NCBI GenBank assembly: GCA_014190175.1
Contig: BJFZ01000007.1
Span: forward strand, 1 to 44,188
Direction of reading: 5' to 3'
From: Actinomycetes bacterium
Lineage (GTDB): Bacteria; Actinomycetota; Actinomycetes; Nanopelagicales; Nanopelagicaceae
Length of the DNA: 44,188 bases
The position numbers were made by a program, and so were the translations under genes. Shown here piece by piece: positions 24,273 to 34,342 of this stretch (its first letter is position 1; every line of letters starts with the position of its first letter). The notes under the pieces were generated by a model that made no database searches, was not told the origin of the DNA, and saw nothing but the letters and a program-made list of their open reading frames with translations.

Positions 24273-25975
24273 AGAGTGTATTAATAGCCAATCGCGGCGA
24301 AATTGCGATTCGCATTGCAAGAGCAGCCCGTGACCATGGAATTAAATCCATTGCAATTTACGCTGATGGTGACCGTAACGCTCTGCATGTAAAAGCCTGC
24401 GATGAGGCTTATGCACTTGGTGGAGTAACGGCAACAGAAACTTATTTAAATATCGAAAAAATAATCTCAGTCGCCAAAAAAAGTGGTGCTGAAGCAATTC
24501 ATCCTGGCTATGGATTTCTCTCTGAAAATGCGAAATTTGCCCAAGCGGTAATCGATTCGGGTTTGCTTTGGGTTGGTCCTCCTCCTGCTGCGATTGCGGC
24601 TTTAGGGGATAAAGTTTCAGCCCGAAAAATCGCAGCACAAGTTGGCGCCCCACTTGTTGCGGGAACTGCAGATCCAGTTGTCAGCAGCAAAGAAATTTTA
24701 GCTTTTGCTAAAGAGTTTGGACTTCCTGTTGCCATCAAAGCTGCTCATGGTGGCGGTGGACGTGGCTTAAAAGTCGCATTCACAATGGAGGAGATTCCAG
24801 AACTTTTCGATTCAGCGGTCCGTGAAGCAGTTTCTGCATTTGGTCGCGGTGAATGCTTTGTTGAAAGATATTTAGACCGTCCGCGGCACGTTGAAACTCA
24901 AGTTCTGGCAGATACTCATGGAAATGTAATAGTTGTATCAACGCGCGACTGCTCTTTGCAACGTCGCCACCAAAAATTGGTTGAAGAAGCTCCTGCTCCA
25001 TTTCTTTCTCAAGCCCAAGTTGATGAGTTGTATCGTTCAAGTAAAGAAATCATTCGTGCTGCTGGTTATGTCGGAGCCGGAACTTGTGAGTTTCTAGTCG
25101 GAGTTGATGGAACTATCTCTTTTCTTGAAGTTAATACTCGCTTACAAGTTGAGCATCCGGTTAGCGAAGAGGTTTCTGGTCTTGATTTAGTAAGAGAACA
25201 GTTCAGAATTGCCGATGGCGAAAAGATAACCTCGATTGATCCGCAATTACGCGGCCACTCCATCGAATTTCGAATCAATGGTGAAGATCCTGGGCGAAAT
25301 TTCTTGCCCACTCCTGGCGTGATAACTGAATGGGAAGAACCTTCAGGTCCTGGAGTTCGCGTAGATGCTGGTTTCACCAAAGGTGATGTAATTGGTGGAA
25401 ATTTTGACTCCTTGCTTGCAAAATTAATTGTTACCGGCGCAACAAGAAAACAGGCATTAGAACGAGCCCGTCGCGCACTTGCTGAATTCAAAATTGAAGG
25501 AATTGCAACTGCTTTGCCTTTTCATCGTGCCGTAATAAATGACAAAGCTTTTATTAATGAGCCTTTTTCGGTTTATACGGGATGGATTGAGAGTGAATTT
25601 AACAATCAGATTCCACCATATGGAGCCAGTAGCGAGGCAAATGCAACTCCAGTTGTAGAAGAATTAGTTGTTGAAGTTAATGGTCACCGTTTTGAGGTTG
25701 GCGTTTTGAGTCCAATTCCTAAACGCAAACGTGCGCTCAGTGCAAGAACTGCTTTGCAAACCGGGGATTCATTAACCAGTCCAATGCAAGGAACAGTTAT
25801 AAAAATCGAAGTTACTGAAGGACAAACGGTAGAAGAGGGTGATTTAATTGTGGTTTTAGAGGCGATGAAAATGGAACAACCTCTTAAAGCGCACAAGAGT
25901 GGAAAAATAAGTAATTTAAATATCTCTGTTGGAGACACTCTTGCCAGCGGAACTTTACTTTGCAAGATTATTTAA
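24269..25975 (+). CDS. accA: Acyl-CoA carboxylase alpha subunit (biotin carboxylase + BCCP)
   Basis: 568 residues. Biotin carboxylase occupies about 1-445: [20 protein letters not shown], the ATP loop [31 protein letters not shown] and [17 protein letters not shown]. The biotinyl domain is about 490-568, with Lys534 in [10 protein letters not shown] as the biotin site. This is the actinobacterial fused alpha subunit, shared by acetyl-CoA and propionyl-CoA carboxylases in that phylum. I use the ATG at 24269, giving an ATGA overlap with maf, instead of 24236. Its stop abuts the convergent mutase stop with no base between. Confidence 0.93.
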   Translation: MKSVLIANRGEIAIRIARAARDHGIKSIAIYADGDRNALHVKACDEAYALGGVTATETYLNIEKIISVAKKSGAEAIHPGYGFLSENAKFAQAVIDSGLLWVGPPPAAIAALGDKVSARKIAAQVGAPLVAGTADPVVSSKEILAFAKEFGLPVAIKAAHGGGGRGLKVAFTMEEIPELFDSAVREAVSAFGRGECFVERYLDRPRHVETQVLADTHGNVIVVSTRDCSLQRRHQKLVEEAPAPFLSQAQVDELYRSSKEIIRAAGYVGAGTCEFLVGVDGTISFLEVNTRLQVEHPVSEEVSGLDLVREQFRIADGEKITSIDPQLRGHSIEFRINGEDPGRNFLPTPGVITEWEEPSGPGVRVDAGFTKGDVIGGNFDSLLAKLIVTGATRKQALERARRALAEFKIEGIATALPFHRAVINDKAFINEPFSVYTGWIESEFNNQIPPYGASSEANATPVVEELVVEVNGHRFEVGVLSPIPKRKRALSARTALQTGDSLTSPMQGTVIKIEVTEGQTVEEGDLIVVLEAMKMEQPLKAHKSGKISNLNISVGDTLASGTLLCKII

Positions 25976-27520
25976 CTACCAAACTTCGGTAGCTCGGTAA
26001 CTTCCCCACTCGCCTCGAAGCGCATCAGAAATCTCTCCAAGAGTTGCATTTGCAAGTAGTGCAACCTTCATTGGATAAAGCAAATTTAATTCACCTTTTG
26101 CTGCAGCGCTTAAATCAGCTAAAGCCTTGGTAACTTCATCTTGATTTCTACTCTCGCGCAATTTCAACAACTTTGTACTCTGTTCTTTGGCGATCTCAGG
26201 ATTTATTTCAAGTGGCAAATATGTGCTTGCCTCTTCAGCAAATGCATTTACACCGACAACAACTCGATTTCCTGATTCAATCTCTTGCGAGATTCGATAT
26301 GCACTTTTTTCAATTTCACTTTTTTGGAATCCGGCTTCAATTCCTGCGACAGCACCACCCATCTGATCAATTCTTGCGATTAACTCTTTGGCAGAAGTGG
26401 CAATCTCTGTAGTCATCGATTCAATTAATGCAGACCCAGCAAGTGCATCAACTGTTGCAGCAACATCACTTTCATTCGCAATTACTTGTTGAGTGCGAAG
26501 TGCAAGCCGAGCAGCTTTCTCTGTTGGCAATCCAAGTGCCTCATCAAATGAGTTTGTATGAAGAGATTGGGTACCTCCAAGTACGGCGGCTAAAGCCTGA
26601 AGAGCCACACGAACTAAATTTAATTCAGGTTGTTGAGCAGTTAATTGGACACCTGCTGTTTGGGTATGAAAGCGAAGGTGCATGGCGCGCTCAGAAGTTA
26701 CCCCAAATCGTTCTTTCATAATTTGGGCCCACAACTGCCGTGCTGCTCTAAATTTTGCAACCTCTTCAAGTACGGTAGTTCTAGATACAAAAAAGAAGCT
26801 CATCCGAGTTGCAACATCTTCAATAGGCAATCCACGTTCTTTTGCACAATCCAAATAAGCAATTGCATTTGCAAAAGTAAAGGCAATTTCTTGAACTGGG
26901 TTAGCGCCGGCTTCCGCCATGTGGTAACCAGAAACTGAAATGCTATTCCACTTAGGCAACTCTTTTGTACAGTATTCGAAAATATCCGTGGTTAAACGTA
27001 ATGATTGTTTTGGAGGATAAATATAAGTTCCCCGAGATATATACTCTTTTAATAAATCGTTTTGAATAGTTCCTTGTAGTTCTTCACTAGAAATTCCACG
27101 CTCTTCCGCAATAATCTGATACATCAAAAGTAAGATTGCTGCCGGTGCATTGATCGTCATTGAAGTTGAAACTTTTTCAAGTGGAATTTTGTCAAAAAGT
27201 TCGCGCATATCTACCAGTGAATCTATGGCTACGCCAACGCGTCCTACTTCTCCAAGTGATTGTGGAGCATCAGAGTCAAAACCCATCTGAGTTGGTAAAT
27301 CAAAAGCGACTGATAAACCACCAGTGCCTGCAGCAACTAATTGCAGATATCGCTCATTAGATTCTTTTGCACTTCCAAAACCTGCATACTGCCGCATTGT
27401 CCAAGGTTTTTGTAAATACATTTGTTCATAAATACCTCGCGTAAATGGGTAAACGCCAGCTTTCTCACCATTTAAATAATCTGCTTTTATTGGGAACCCA
27501 GACTCTGTGATATCTCGCAC
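25976..27520 (-). CDS. Methylmalonyl-CoA mutase large (catalytic) subunit, split type
   Basis: 514 residues. It is the TIM-barrel substrate domain only; the B12-binding domain is on a separate gene (40816-41199). Residues match the methylmalonyl enzyme rather than isobutyryl-CoA mutase: Tyr45 in TMRQYAGFG (Tyr89 of Propionibacterium MutB) and Arg163 in EYISRGTYIYPP (Arg207), where isobutyryl-CoA mutases carry Phe and Gln. His200 in SGYHMAEAG matches His244. The spacings 118 and 37 are the same as in MutB. It interconverts (R)-methylmalonyl-CoA and succinyl-CoA. The GTG start follows TAGGAT by 6 bases. Confidence 0.92.
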   Translation of the reverse strand: MRDITESGFPIKADYLNGEKAGVYPFTRGIYEQMYLQKPWTMRQYAGFGSAKESNERYLQLVAAGTGGLSVAFDLPTQMGFDSDAPQSLGEVGRVGVAIDSLVDMRELFDKIPLEKVSTSMTINAPAAILLLMYQIIAEERGISSEELQGTIQNDLLKEYISRGTYIYPPKQSLRLTTDIFEYCTKELPKWNSISVSGYHMAEAGANPVQEIAFTFANAIAYLDCAKERGLPIEDVATRMSFFFVSRTTVLEEVAKFRAARQLWAQIMKERFGVTSERAMHLRFHTQTAGVQLTAQQPELNLVRVALQALAAVLGGTQSLHTNSFDEALGLPTEKAARLALRTQQVIANESDVAATVDALAGSALIESMTTEIATSAKELIARIDQMGGAVAGIEAGFQKSEIEKSAYRISQEIESGNRVVVGVNAFAEEASTYLPLEINPEIAKEQSTKLLKLRESRNQDEVTKALADLSAAAKGELNLLYPMKVALLANATLGEISDALRGEWGSYRATEVW

Positions 27521-27526
27521 AGGTTA

Positions 27527-27532
27527 ATCCTA
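27527..27532 (-). promoter_or_regulatory. -10 box TAGGAT, leaderless, for mutase large subunit
   Basis: TAGGAT on the minus strand ends 6 bases before the GTG at 27520. Confidence 0.6.
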
Positions 27533-27574
27533 CTCAATTCGGTGTGGCGGGTAATCGCATAGGATTTATCTCTC

Positions 27575-27580
27575 TATTCT
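27575..27580 (+). promoter_or_regulatory. -10 box TATTCT for D,D-carboxypeptidase
   Basis: TATTCT ends 9 bases before the ATG at 27590. There is no Shine-Dalgarno; the predicted leader is at most a few bases. Confidence 0.45.
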
Positions 27581-27589
27581 TTAGCACCT

Positions 27590-28522
27590 ATGCAAATCTC
27601 ACGATTTAAACAACGTAACCTCTTCCTCACAGCGTCCATACTTATTTTGGCGCTAACAGCCACGTCCTTTGCAGCAAATGGAGATGAAGTTATTGGTGGG
27701 GGAAGACTTGGGGAAAGTGGCGTAATTTTCGATGACACAAAAGGGGATGGAATTGCCGCTCCCCCAGATACTCTCGCTTCTTCTTTCATAATCGCGGATT
27801 TAGATACTGGTGAAATTTTGGCTGCCAAGAATCCACATAAGAAATTGCCACCAGCCAGTACTTTAAAAACATTAACTGCATTAACACTTCTTCCACGATT
27901 AGATATGAACAAAATTTATGTTGGTACTAAAAAAGAGCCAGCAACGATTGGTAATAAAGTTGGAATTTATCCTGGTAGAAAATACAAGATTAAAGATATT
28001 TGGTACGGCTTGATGTTGGACTCTGGCAATGACGCTGGAGTTGCGTTGGCAAATGCATCAGGCGGTATTAAAAAGACTGCTGCACTAATGCAAGCTAAAG
28101 CTAAATCTATTCAGGCATTTGATACAACTCCAAAATCTCCACATGGACTTGATACTCCTGGGCAACTTTCAAGTGCATACGATCTAGCACTAATTACCCG
28201 AGCCGCTATGGAGAGATCTGATTTTCGTAAAATTGTAAAAACTAAAAGATATACATTTCCAAAATCTGGTCCAAAAAATGTAAATCGAAAGATTAAGAAT
28301 TTAAATAAATTACTTTTTACTTATCCCGGAACTTTAGGAGTAAAAACTGGATGGACTACTAGAGGTCAAAATACATATATTGGAGTTGTGAAACGTGATG
28401 GACACACAATCATCATAACTTTTATGCATTTAAAATACGGACGGGATGCTTTGGCAAAAGCGTTGTTTGATTGGGGATTTAAAGCCATTGGAGAAGTTGA
28501 ACCAGTTGGAAGACTAGTCTAA
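27590..28522 (+). CDS. D-alanyl-D-alanine carboxypeptidase (S11, PBP5 type)
   Basis: 310 residues. A signal peptide or anchor (about 8-29, LFLTASILILALTATSFAAN) precedes a linker and the penicillin-binding domain. The three active-site motifs are present: SxxK as Ser90-Thr-Leu-Lys93 in PPASTLKTLTAL, SGN at 145-147 in LDSGNDAG, and KTG at 252-254 in LGVKTGWT. It trims the terminal D-Ala from peptidoglycan pentapeptides outside the membrane and thus limits cross-linking. There is no clear C-terminal membrane anchor. Its stop is 2 bases from the convergent trpS stop. Confidence 0.92.
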   Translation: MQISRFKQRNLFLTASILILALTATSFAANGDEVIGGGRLGESGVIFDDTKGDGIAAPPDTLASSFIIADLDTGEILAAKNPHKKLPPASTLKTLTALTLLPRLDMNKIYVGTKKEPATIGNKVGIYPGRKYKIKDIWYGLMLDSGNDAGVALANASGGIKKTAALMQAKAKSIQAFDTTPKSPHGLDTPGQLSSAYDLALITRAAMERSDFRKIVKTKRYTFPKSGPKNVNRKIKNLNKLLFTYPGTLGVKTGWTTRGQNTYIGVVKRDGHTIIITFMHLKYGRDALAKALFDWGFKAIGEVEPVGRLV

Positions 28523-28524
28523 AA

Positions 28525-29532
28525 CTAGCCTCTCGCCACTAGCCCCATCGCCGAGTAAACATTTCTAAGCGTTTGTGCAGCAACTGAGCCTGCTCTTTGT
28601 CCGCCATCTTTCAAAATGCTTTGCAATTGTGCCGGATCTTTCAAATAATCTAATGCACTATTTCTAATTGGTTCTAGTACTCCAACAACGACATCAGCTA
28701 ACTCTTTCTTTAAATCTCCATACCCTTTACCGGAGTAATTTTCTTCCAACTGCTTAATACTCGCACCCGTTAAAGCAGCATAAATAGTAAGCAAATTACT
28801 AATCCCAGGTTTATTTTTTTCATCAAACTTAATTTCCCGTTCAGTATCAGTCATTGCACTTTTAACTTTTTTAGCATTAACCTCTGGGGCATCCATTAAC
28901 TCAATAACTCCAGCCATCGTGGCAGCCGATTTGCTCATCTTTGAAGTTGGATCTTGGAGATCCATAATCTTTGCAGTGCCCTTAATAATATGAGCATCAG
29001 GAATTGTGAAAGTTTCTCCAAAACGTGAGTTAAATCTTTGACCTAAATCACGCGTTAATTCAATATGTTGACGCTGGTCTTCCCCAACCGGAACTTGGTT
29101 GGCCTGGTAAAGCAAAATATCGGCAGCTTGCAATATCGGGTAAGTAAATAATCCAACGACTGTGCGATCTGCTCCTGATTTTTGAGATTTATCTTTAAAT
29201 TGCGTCATGCGATTTGCTTCACCGAATCCAGTGATGCATTCAAGCACCCATCCAAGTTGATTATGTGCTGGAACATGTGACTGAATAAATAATGTGCTCT
29301 GCGTTGGATCTATTCCAAGGGCCAGTAATTGAGCAACTGAAGCAAGCGTACGTTGATGTAAAAGTTTGGGATCAGTTTCGATAGTTAAGGCATGTAAGTC
29401 GACAACACAATAAAAAGCATCATGGGTATCTTGTAGCGCAACCCATTGGCGCAATGCCCCAAGGTGATTTCCTAAGTGGAATGAATCATGGGTTGGTTGG
29501 ATCCCAGATAGCACTCGCTCTTTAGTACTCAA
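28525..29532 (-). CDS. trpS: Tryptophanyl-tRNA synthetase
   Basis: 335 residues, class Ic. The HIGH-like motif is in [14 protein letters not shown], the tryptophan pocket region includes [28 protein letters not shown] follows, and the KMSKS loop is in [14 protein letters not shown]. It charges tRNA-Trp in the cytosol. The start forms an ATGA overlap with the upstream CNNM/CorC-like gene, so expression depends on that gene's promoter. Confidence 0.95.
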   Translation of the reverse strand: MSTKERVLSGIQPTHDSFHLGNHLGALRQWVALQDTHDAFYCVVDLHALTIETDPKLLHQRTLASVAQLLALGIDPTQSTLFIQSHVPAHNQLGWVLECITGFGEANRMTQFKDKSQKSGADRTVVGLFTYPILQAADILLYQANQVPVGEDQRQHIELTRDLGQRFNSRFGETFTIPDAHIIKGTAKIMDLQDPTSKMSKSAATMAGVIELMDAPEVNAKKVKSAMTDTEREIKFDEKNKPGISNLLTIYAALTGASIKQLEENYSGKGYGDLKKELADVVVGVLEPIRNSALDYLKDPAQLQSILKDGGQRAGSVAAQTLRNVYSAMGLVARG

Positions 29533-30839
29533 TTGAGTTTTACTCCTGCCTTTGATTGCCCTGGATCTGTGACAATCATACGGATTTTGCCAGCGCGTTT
29601 TCCTTCAATAGATTCAATTTCAAATTCTGCACCTAGCTGGGAAATCTTGTCCCCTACTTCTGGAATTCTGCCGAGTTGGTGCATTAAAAATCCACCAACA
29701 GTTTCATAAGGGCCATCAACAACTTCGACACCAGTTTCATCTCGAACATCATCGAGAGATGTAAGGCCATCAAAATGGTATTCACCAGCACGACCTGGTT
29801 GCACTTCATTTTTTTCATGCCCGTCGTATTCGTCGCGAATTTGGCCGATAAATTCTTCGACGATATCTTCGAGAGTCACGATTCCATCAGTTCCGCCATA
29901 CTCATCGACAACGATCGCTAAATGTTGACCTGCGGCTCGCATTTCAGTTAATGCCGGCAACAATCCTTTAGTGCCAGGCATAAATAACGCTTCGCGTGCG
30001 AAATCTCCCACTCGAACTTGGCGCTCTCTCAAATTTGGATCTAACAAATCACGAATGTGAATAAAACCAACTATCTCGTCAAATGAACCTTTTACAACTG
30101 GATAACGTGAATGACCCGATTCAATAATTGTTTTTATGGCTTGTGAAATTGGGGTGTTTGAATCAAGAAAATCAACTTCGGTGCGCGGAAGCATAACTTC
30201 ATGTACTTGACGATCTCCAGCGAGAAAAACTTCTTCTACAATTTCGCGCTCTTGTTCAGTTAACCGAGCATGTCCAGTAAGCAAATCAAGGAGTTCTTCT
30301 TCAGACATTTTATCTCTGGCTTGTGCAGGATCAATTCCTACTACGCGAACAATTAAATCTGTTGACTTAGATAGGATCCAAATAATTGGACGGAATAAAC
30401 GCGCAATGCGATCTACGGTTGAAGCAGCCGCGAGCGCGATGCTTTCGGAGCGAACAATTGCAATTCGCTTTGGTACTAACTCACCAATAATTAAAGTGAA
30501 GTACGCAATAACAATGGTAATTAAAATAATTGATATTAAATTCGCGGCCGCTTCGCTTAATCCAAAATCTTGTAATTGTGGAATTAAATATTTTCCGAAA
30601 CGTTCTGCACCTATGGCCGCTGAAAAAAGGCCAAATAAAGTAATTCCGACTTGGATTGCGGCCAGGAAGCGATTGGGATTGCTGGCCAGCGCTGCCACTC
30701 GGGCGCCACGTTTACCCCTTTGGCCGATCGATTTAATCTGGGACTCTCTAAGGGAGATCAAGGCGATTTCAGCCGCCACAAAGAGGCCGCCGAGCATAAT
30801 CAAGGTAGCTACGAGGGCGAGATCGCCAAATATCTGCAC
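29529..30839 (-). CDS. CNNM/CorC (hemolysin C)-family membrane protein
   Basis: 436 residues. About 1-190 is the DUF21 (CNNM) membrane domain with four helices ([35 protein letters not shown]). About 200-330 is a CBS pair ([20 protein letters not shown], then [20 protein letters not shown]). About 340-425 is the CorC_HlyC C-terminal domain. CNNM/CorC proteins are Mg2+ exporters or regulators; the older 'hemolysin' name is not functional. The GTG start follows TACCCT by 6 bases. It heads the unit that includes trpS. Confidence 0.88.
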   Translation of the reverse strand: MQIFGDLALVATLIMLGGLFVAAEIALISLRESQIKSIGQRGKRGARVAALASNPNRFLAAIQVGITLFGLFSAAIGAERFGKYLIPQLQDFGLSEAAANLISIILITIVIAYFTLIIGELVPKRIAIVRSESIALAAASTVDRIARLFRPIIWILSKSTDLIVRVVGIDPAQARDKMSEEELLDLLTGHARLTEQEREIVEEVFLAGDRQVHEVMLPRTEVDFLDSNTPISQAIKTIIESGHSRYPVVKGSFDEIVGFIHIRDLLDPNLRERQVRVGDFAREALFMPGTKGLLPALTEMRAAGQHLAIVVDEYGGTDGIVTLEDIVEEFIGQIRDEYDGHEKNEVQPGRAGEYHFDGLTSLDDVRDETGVEVVDGPYETVGGFLMHQLGRIPEVGDKISQLGAEFEIESIEGKRAGKIRMIVTDPGQSKAGVKLN

Positions 30840-30974
30840 GGGATAAGGGTACTCAGGAGCGTGCCACTTCCCCTAAACCCTCTCTATCTAGTACTTTTCA
30901 CCCGACCTCAACCGAGGTCACCTTCCTCCTACGGACCGTCCGGCACGTACCTGCCGGGAGAAGGAGTTACCAGC
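30840..30974 (+). promoter_or_regulatory. Intergenic region: promoter and structured GC-rich leader of UgpC/MsiK gene
   Basis: This is the longest gene-free stretch (135 bases). A TACTTT box (30892-30897) would start transcription near 30904, exactly where a perfect hairpin begins: GACCTC-AACC-GAGGTC (30904-30919). Further on two hairpins share the same bases and exclude each other: CGGAC/TCCGG (30932-30943) and CCGGCA/TGCCGG (30940-30957). The second ends just before AAGGAG (30961-30966), 8 bases from the ATG. The leader is clearly richer in G+C than its surroundings. Transcript stabilisation or control of translation is inferred, not shown. Confidence 0.45.
30846..30851 (-). promoter_or_regulatory. 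-10 box TACCCT, leaderless, for CNNM/CorC-trpS unit
   Basis: TACCCT on the minus strand ends 6 bases before the GTG at 30839. Confidence 0.6.
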
Positions 30975-32063
30975 ATGGCAACAGTTGTATTCGATAAAGC
31001 AAGTCGTACCTATCCAGGTACAACAAGTCCAGCAGTTGATCAACTAGAACTCACAGTTGCAGATGGTGAGTTTCTTGTATTAGTTGGTCCATCAGGTTGC
31101 GGAAAATCAACATCACTCCGCATGCTTGCCGGACTTGAAGATGTAGATACTGGTTCTATTCGCATTGGCGATCGTGATGTCACACATGTGGCACCAAAAG
31201 ATCGTGACATTGCAATGGTGTTCCAGTCTTATGCGCTCTACCCACATATGACTGTGGCAGAGAACATGGGCTTTGCGCTAAAGATCGCTGGCGTTAGCAA
31301 AGATGAGCGCGCACGTCGCGTTCAAGATGCTGCAAAGTTGCTAGACCTTGAGCCTTACCTAGATCGCAAGCCAAAAGCGCTTTCAGGTGGACAACGTCAG
31401 CGCGTTGCAATGGGCCGCGCAATTGTGCGCGAACCTCAGGTCTTCCTTATGGATGAGCCGCTATCAAACCTTGATGCCAAACTTCGTGTAGCAACACGTA
31501 CGCAAATTGCTGCGTTGCAACGTCGTCTTGGAATCACAACTGTTTACGTAACTCACGACCAGGTTGAAGCTATGACCATGGGTGACCGCGTAGCAGTATT
31601 GAAGGATGGTCTACTTCAACAAGTAGATACACCTCGCAATCTTTATGACAAGCCAGCAAATGCATTCGTTGCTGGATTCATTGGCTCACCAGCAATGAAC
31701 TTAGTTGTCGCTCCAGTAAGTGGTGGACAAGCTTCACTTGGTGCTCTCAAGATCGCTGTTCCTGCATCAGCAGGTGCAAGCGCGACTGTTGGTATCCGCC
31801 CAGAAGGCTTCCGTCCAACAAGTGCCGGTGCTGGTTTTGATATTAAGGTAAATGTTGTTGAAGAACTTGGTTCTGACGCATTTGTTTACGGAGTTCCTGC
31901 TACTAGTGGAGTAACTCTTGCTAATGCAAACGCAGAAGAGGGTGCTGAAGTTATCGTCCGTTGGGATCCAAAGAGCCCACCAAAGCCTGGCGATACCATC
32001 ACAGTTACTGCTGATCAAGCGTCAGTTCACTTATTCAATGCAACAACAGGTGCTCGTCTCTAA
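30975..32063 (+). CDS. ugpC: Sugar ABC transporter ATPase, MsiK/UgpC/MalK type
   Basis: 362 residues. The ABC domain is about 1-235: Walker [10 protein letters not shown] (38-46), Q-loop [12 protein letters not shown], signature [15 protein letters not shown], Walker [17 protein letters not shown], and the switch His in VYVTHDQ. The regulatory OB/TOBE domain of the MalK group follows to the end. No permease or binding-protein gene is adjacent, so it probably energises several carbohydrate importers, as MsiK does in Streptomyces. AAGGAG 8 bases before the ATG fixes the start; a longer in-frame opening from 30651 was rejected. A strong terminator follows at once. Confidence 0.9.
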   Translation: MATVVFDKASRTYPGTTSPAVDQLELTVADGEFLVLVGPSGCGKSTSLRMLAGLEDVDTGSIRIGDRDVTHVAPKDRDIAMVFQSYALYPHMTVAENMGFALKIAGVSKDERARRVQDAAKLLDLEPYLDRKPKALSGGQRQRVAMGRAIVREPQVFLMDEPLSNLDAKLRVATRTQIAALQRRLGITTVYVTHDQVEAMTMGDRVAVLKDGLLQQVDTPRNLYDKPANAFVAGFIGSPAMNLVVAPVSGGQASLGALKIAVPASAGASATVGIRPEGFRPTSAGAGFDIKVNVVEELGSDAFVYGVPATSGVTLANANAEEGAEVIVRWDPKSPPKPGDTITVTADQASVHLFNATTGARL

Positions 32064-32078
32064 AGTTAAAAGTAAAAA

Positions 32079-32107
32079 CCCCGCCAGATTATCTGGCGGG
32101 GTTTTTT
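32079..32107 (+). terminator. Rho-independent terminator after UgpC/MsiK gene
   Basis: A 10-bp perfect stem CCCCGCCAGA / TCTGGCGGGG (32079-32088 and 32092-32101) with loop TTA is followed by six T residues (32102-32107). A run of five A residues lies just before the stem (32074-32078), so it could also terminate the convergent icd transcript on the minus strand. It is the only canonical intrinsic terminator I can find in the window. Confidence 0.92.
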
Positions 32108-32132
32108 ATTGTTCTTTTATTTACTTCATTGC

Positions 32133-33347
32133 TTATTTCATCTCTGCCTTCAAGTTCTCATCAATGGCAGCTAAAAACTCTTGAGTATTCAACCAAGGAC
32201 TGTCTTTACTAATTAGCAAAGCCAAATCTTTTGTCATTTTTCCAGTTTCTACCGTTTCGATACAAACTCTTTCAAGGGTGTCACTAAATCTGGCAAGTTC
32301 TGGATTGTTATCCAACTTGGCACGGTGTGCTAATCCACGAGTCCAGGCAAAAATTGAAGCGATGGGATTTGTAGATGTGGCTTTACCTGCTTGATGATCG
32401 CGGAAGTGACGGGTCACAGTTCCATGAGCTGCTTCTGATTCCACAATTTTTCCATCTGGAGTCATCAATACAGATGTCATCAATCCAAGTGATCCATAAC
32501 CTTGAGCGACGGTATCTGATTGCACATCACCATCATAATTCTTACAAGCCCAAACATAGCCACCTTCCCAACGAAGAGAAGTAGCGACCATGTCATCAAT
32601 TAAACGGTGCTCATATGTAATTCCCGCAGCAGCAAATTGATCTTTGAATTCGGCTTCAAAAATCTCTTCGAAAATATCTTTGAAGCGACCATCGTAAGCT
32701 TTCAAAATTGTGTTTTTAGTTGACAAGAAAACCGGATACTTGCGATTGAGTCCGTAATTCATAGATGCACGCGCAAAATCACGGATTGATTCATCAAGGT
32801 TATACATGGTCATAGCCACACCAGCGCCTGGGAAATCAAAGACGTTAAACTCCATAGGTTTTGAACCATCAGTTGGGGTGAAAGTAACGGTCAACTTTCC
32901 GGCACTAGGGACTTTGAAATCTGTTGCTCGGTATTGATCACCAAATGCGTGACGACCGATGACGATTGGCTTAGTCCAATGTGGAACCAAACGCGGAACA
33001 TTGCTAATGATGATTGGCTCGCGGAAAATTACGCCACCGAGAATATTGCGGACAGTTCCGTTGGGAGACTTCCACATTTGTTTTAATCCGAACTCTTTAA
33101 CCCGCGCTTCATCTGGAGTGATTGTGGCGCATTTAACTCCAACACCGTGCTTTTGGATTGCATGGGCGCTATCAATTGTTACTTGGTCACTGGTTGCATC
33201 GCGATGTTCGATCCCTAAGTCGTAATAATCAAGATTTAAATCTAGATAAGGAAGAATCAATTGCTCTTTGATGAACTGCCAGATAATGCGGGTCATCTCA
33301 TCGCCATCAAGTTCCACAACGGTTCCAGTTACTTTAATTTTTGCCAT
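32133..33347 (-). CDS. icd: NADP-dependent isocitrate dehydrogenase
   Basis: 404 residues, the homodimeric eukaryote-like (subfamily II) NADP enzyme. It shows [20 protein letters not shown] at the N-terminus, the substrate loop [20 protein letters not shown], and [20 protein letters not shown]. It converts isocitrate to 2-oxoglutarate and CO2 with NADPH formation, a major NADPH source. The leader in the 29-base gap after mdh carries GGGAG 8 bases before the ATG. It is co-directional with mdh, and convergent with the UgpC gene across the terminator. Confidence 0.95.
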   Translation of the reverse strand: MAKIKVTGTVVELDGDEMTRIIWQFIKEQLILPYLDLNLDYYDLGIEHRDATSDQVTIDSAHAIQKHGVGVKCATITPDEARVKEFGLKQMWKSPNGTVRNILGGVIFREPIIISNVPRLVPHWTKPIVIGRHAFGDQYRATDFKVPSAGKLTVTFTPTDGSKPMEFNVFDFPGAGVAMTMYNLDESIRDFARASMNYGLNRKYPVFLSTKNTILKAYDGRFKDIFEEIFEAEFKDQFAAAGITYEHRLIDDMVATSLRWEGGYVWACKNYDGDVQSDTVAQGYGSLGLMTSVLMTPDGKIVESEAAHGTVTRHFRDHQAGKATSTNPIASIFAWTRGLAHRAKLDNNPELARFSDTLERVCIETVETGKMTKDLALLISKDSPWLNTQEFLAAIDENLKAEMK

Positions 33348-33376
33348 TCGAAACGCTCCCTACTTAAATTATTTGA

Positions 33377-34327
33377 CTAAAGAGTTTTCACATCAGCTTG
33401 TTTTGCACGAACTGCTTCTGCGGCAACTTTCAACTCTGCAATTTCAGATTCAGTTAACTTGCTTTCAACTACGCGACGGATTCCCTCTTTGCCAATTTCA
33501 GCTTCGACTCCAAGGTAGACACCGCTAATTCCATATTGACCTTCGACCCAAGCACAAACTGGAAGCACTGCACCTGAATCTTCAATCACTGCTTTTGCCA
33601 TTCGGGCTGCTGCTGCGGATGGTGCGTAGTAAGCCGAACCTGTTTTAAGCAACGCCACAATTTCAGCACCACCATTGCGAGTACGAACCACCAGATCTTC
33701 AATCTCTTCCGCAGAAAGTAACTCGGAAAGTTGTTTTCCTTTAACTGTGCAACGACTTGGAACTGGAACCATGGTGTCACCATGAGAGCCCAAAGTTAAA
33801 GTTTGCACATCACCAACTGCAACATTTAATTTAGTGGCGACAAAGTTTGTGAAGCGCGCTGTATCAAGCATTCCTGCTTGACCCATTACCCGATTGTGTG
33901 GAAACGCAGATGCAATTTGGGCAAGTGCTGTCATTTCATCTAATGGATTTGAAACTACGATGATCACTGCATTTGGACTGTGCTTTGCAATATTTTCAGC
34001 AACACCACGAACGATTCCAGCATTGATGCCGATTAAATCCATCCGACTCATACCTGGCTTACGCGGAATGCCGGCAGTAATTACAACAACATCAGAACCG
34101 GCAGTTTTTTCATAGCCGCCACCTTCTGCAGTAGTTGTTACACCGATAATCTCTGTCTCAAATCCTTCAATGGAACGGGATTGATTCATATCTAAAGCAA
34201 TACCTTCTGGTTTGCCTTCGAGAATGTCAGTGAGGATGACCTCTTTGAAAATGTTGTATTCAGCTAAACGAAGAGCGGTGGTTGAGCCGTAAAAACCAGC
34301 CCCCACCACTGTGACTCGACCGCGCAT
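33377..34327 (-). CDS. mdh: Malate dehydrogenase (LDH-like type)
   Basis: 316 residues. The Rossmann start is VTVVGAGFYGSTTALRLAE. The active-site loop AGIPRKPGMSRMDL carries Arg at the substrate-specificity position where lactate dehydrogenases have Gln, so malate/oxaloacetate is the substrate. VSNPLDEMT and the catalytic His in LGSHGDTMVPV are intact. It runs the last TCA step with NAD+. In many actinobacteria mdh follows folD-DUF3017, as here. A TATCTT box (34357-34352) and a 12-bp palindrome precede the start. Confidence 0.94.
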   Translation of the reverse strand: MRGRVTVVGAGFYGSTTALRLAEYNIFKEVILTDILEGKPEGIALDMNQSRSIEGFETEIIGVTTTAEGGGYEKTAGSDVVVITAGIPRKPGMSRMDLIGINAGIVRGVAENIAKHSPNAVIIVVSNPLDEMTALAQIASAFPHNRVMGQAGMLDTARFTNFVATKLNVAVGDVQTLTLGSHGDTMVPVPSRCTVKGKQLSELLSAEEIEDLVVRTRNGGAEIVALLKTGSAYYAPSAAAARMAKAVIEDSGAVLPVCAWVEGQYGISGVYLGVEAEIGKEGIRRVVESKLTESEIAELKVAAEAVRAKQADVKTL

Positions 34328-34342
34328 GGGAACCCAATCTCT

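Noticed and set aside
25976..27520. Isobutyryl-CoA mutase large subunit (IcmA) as the identity of the split mutase
   Set aside because: Tyr45 and Arg163 are the methylmalonyl-specific residues at the correct spacing; IcmA has Phe and Gln there.
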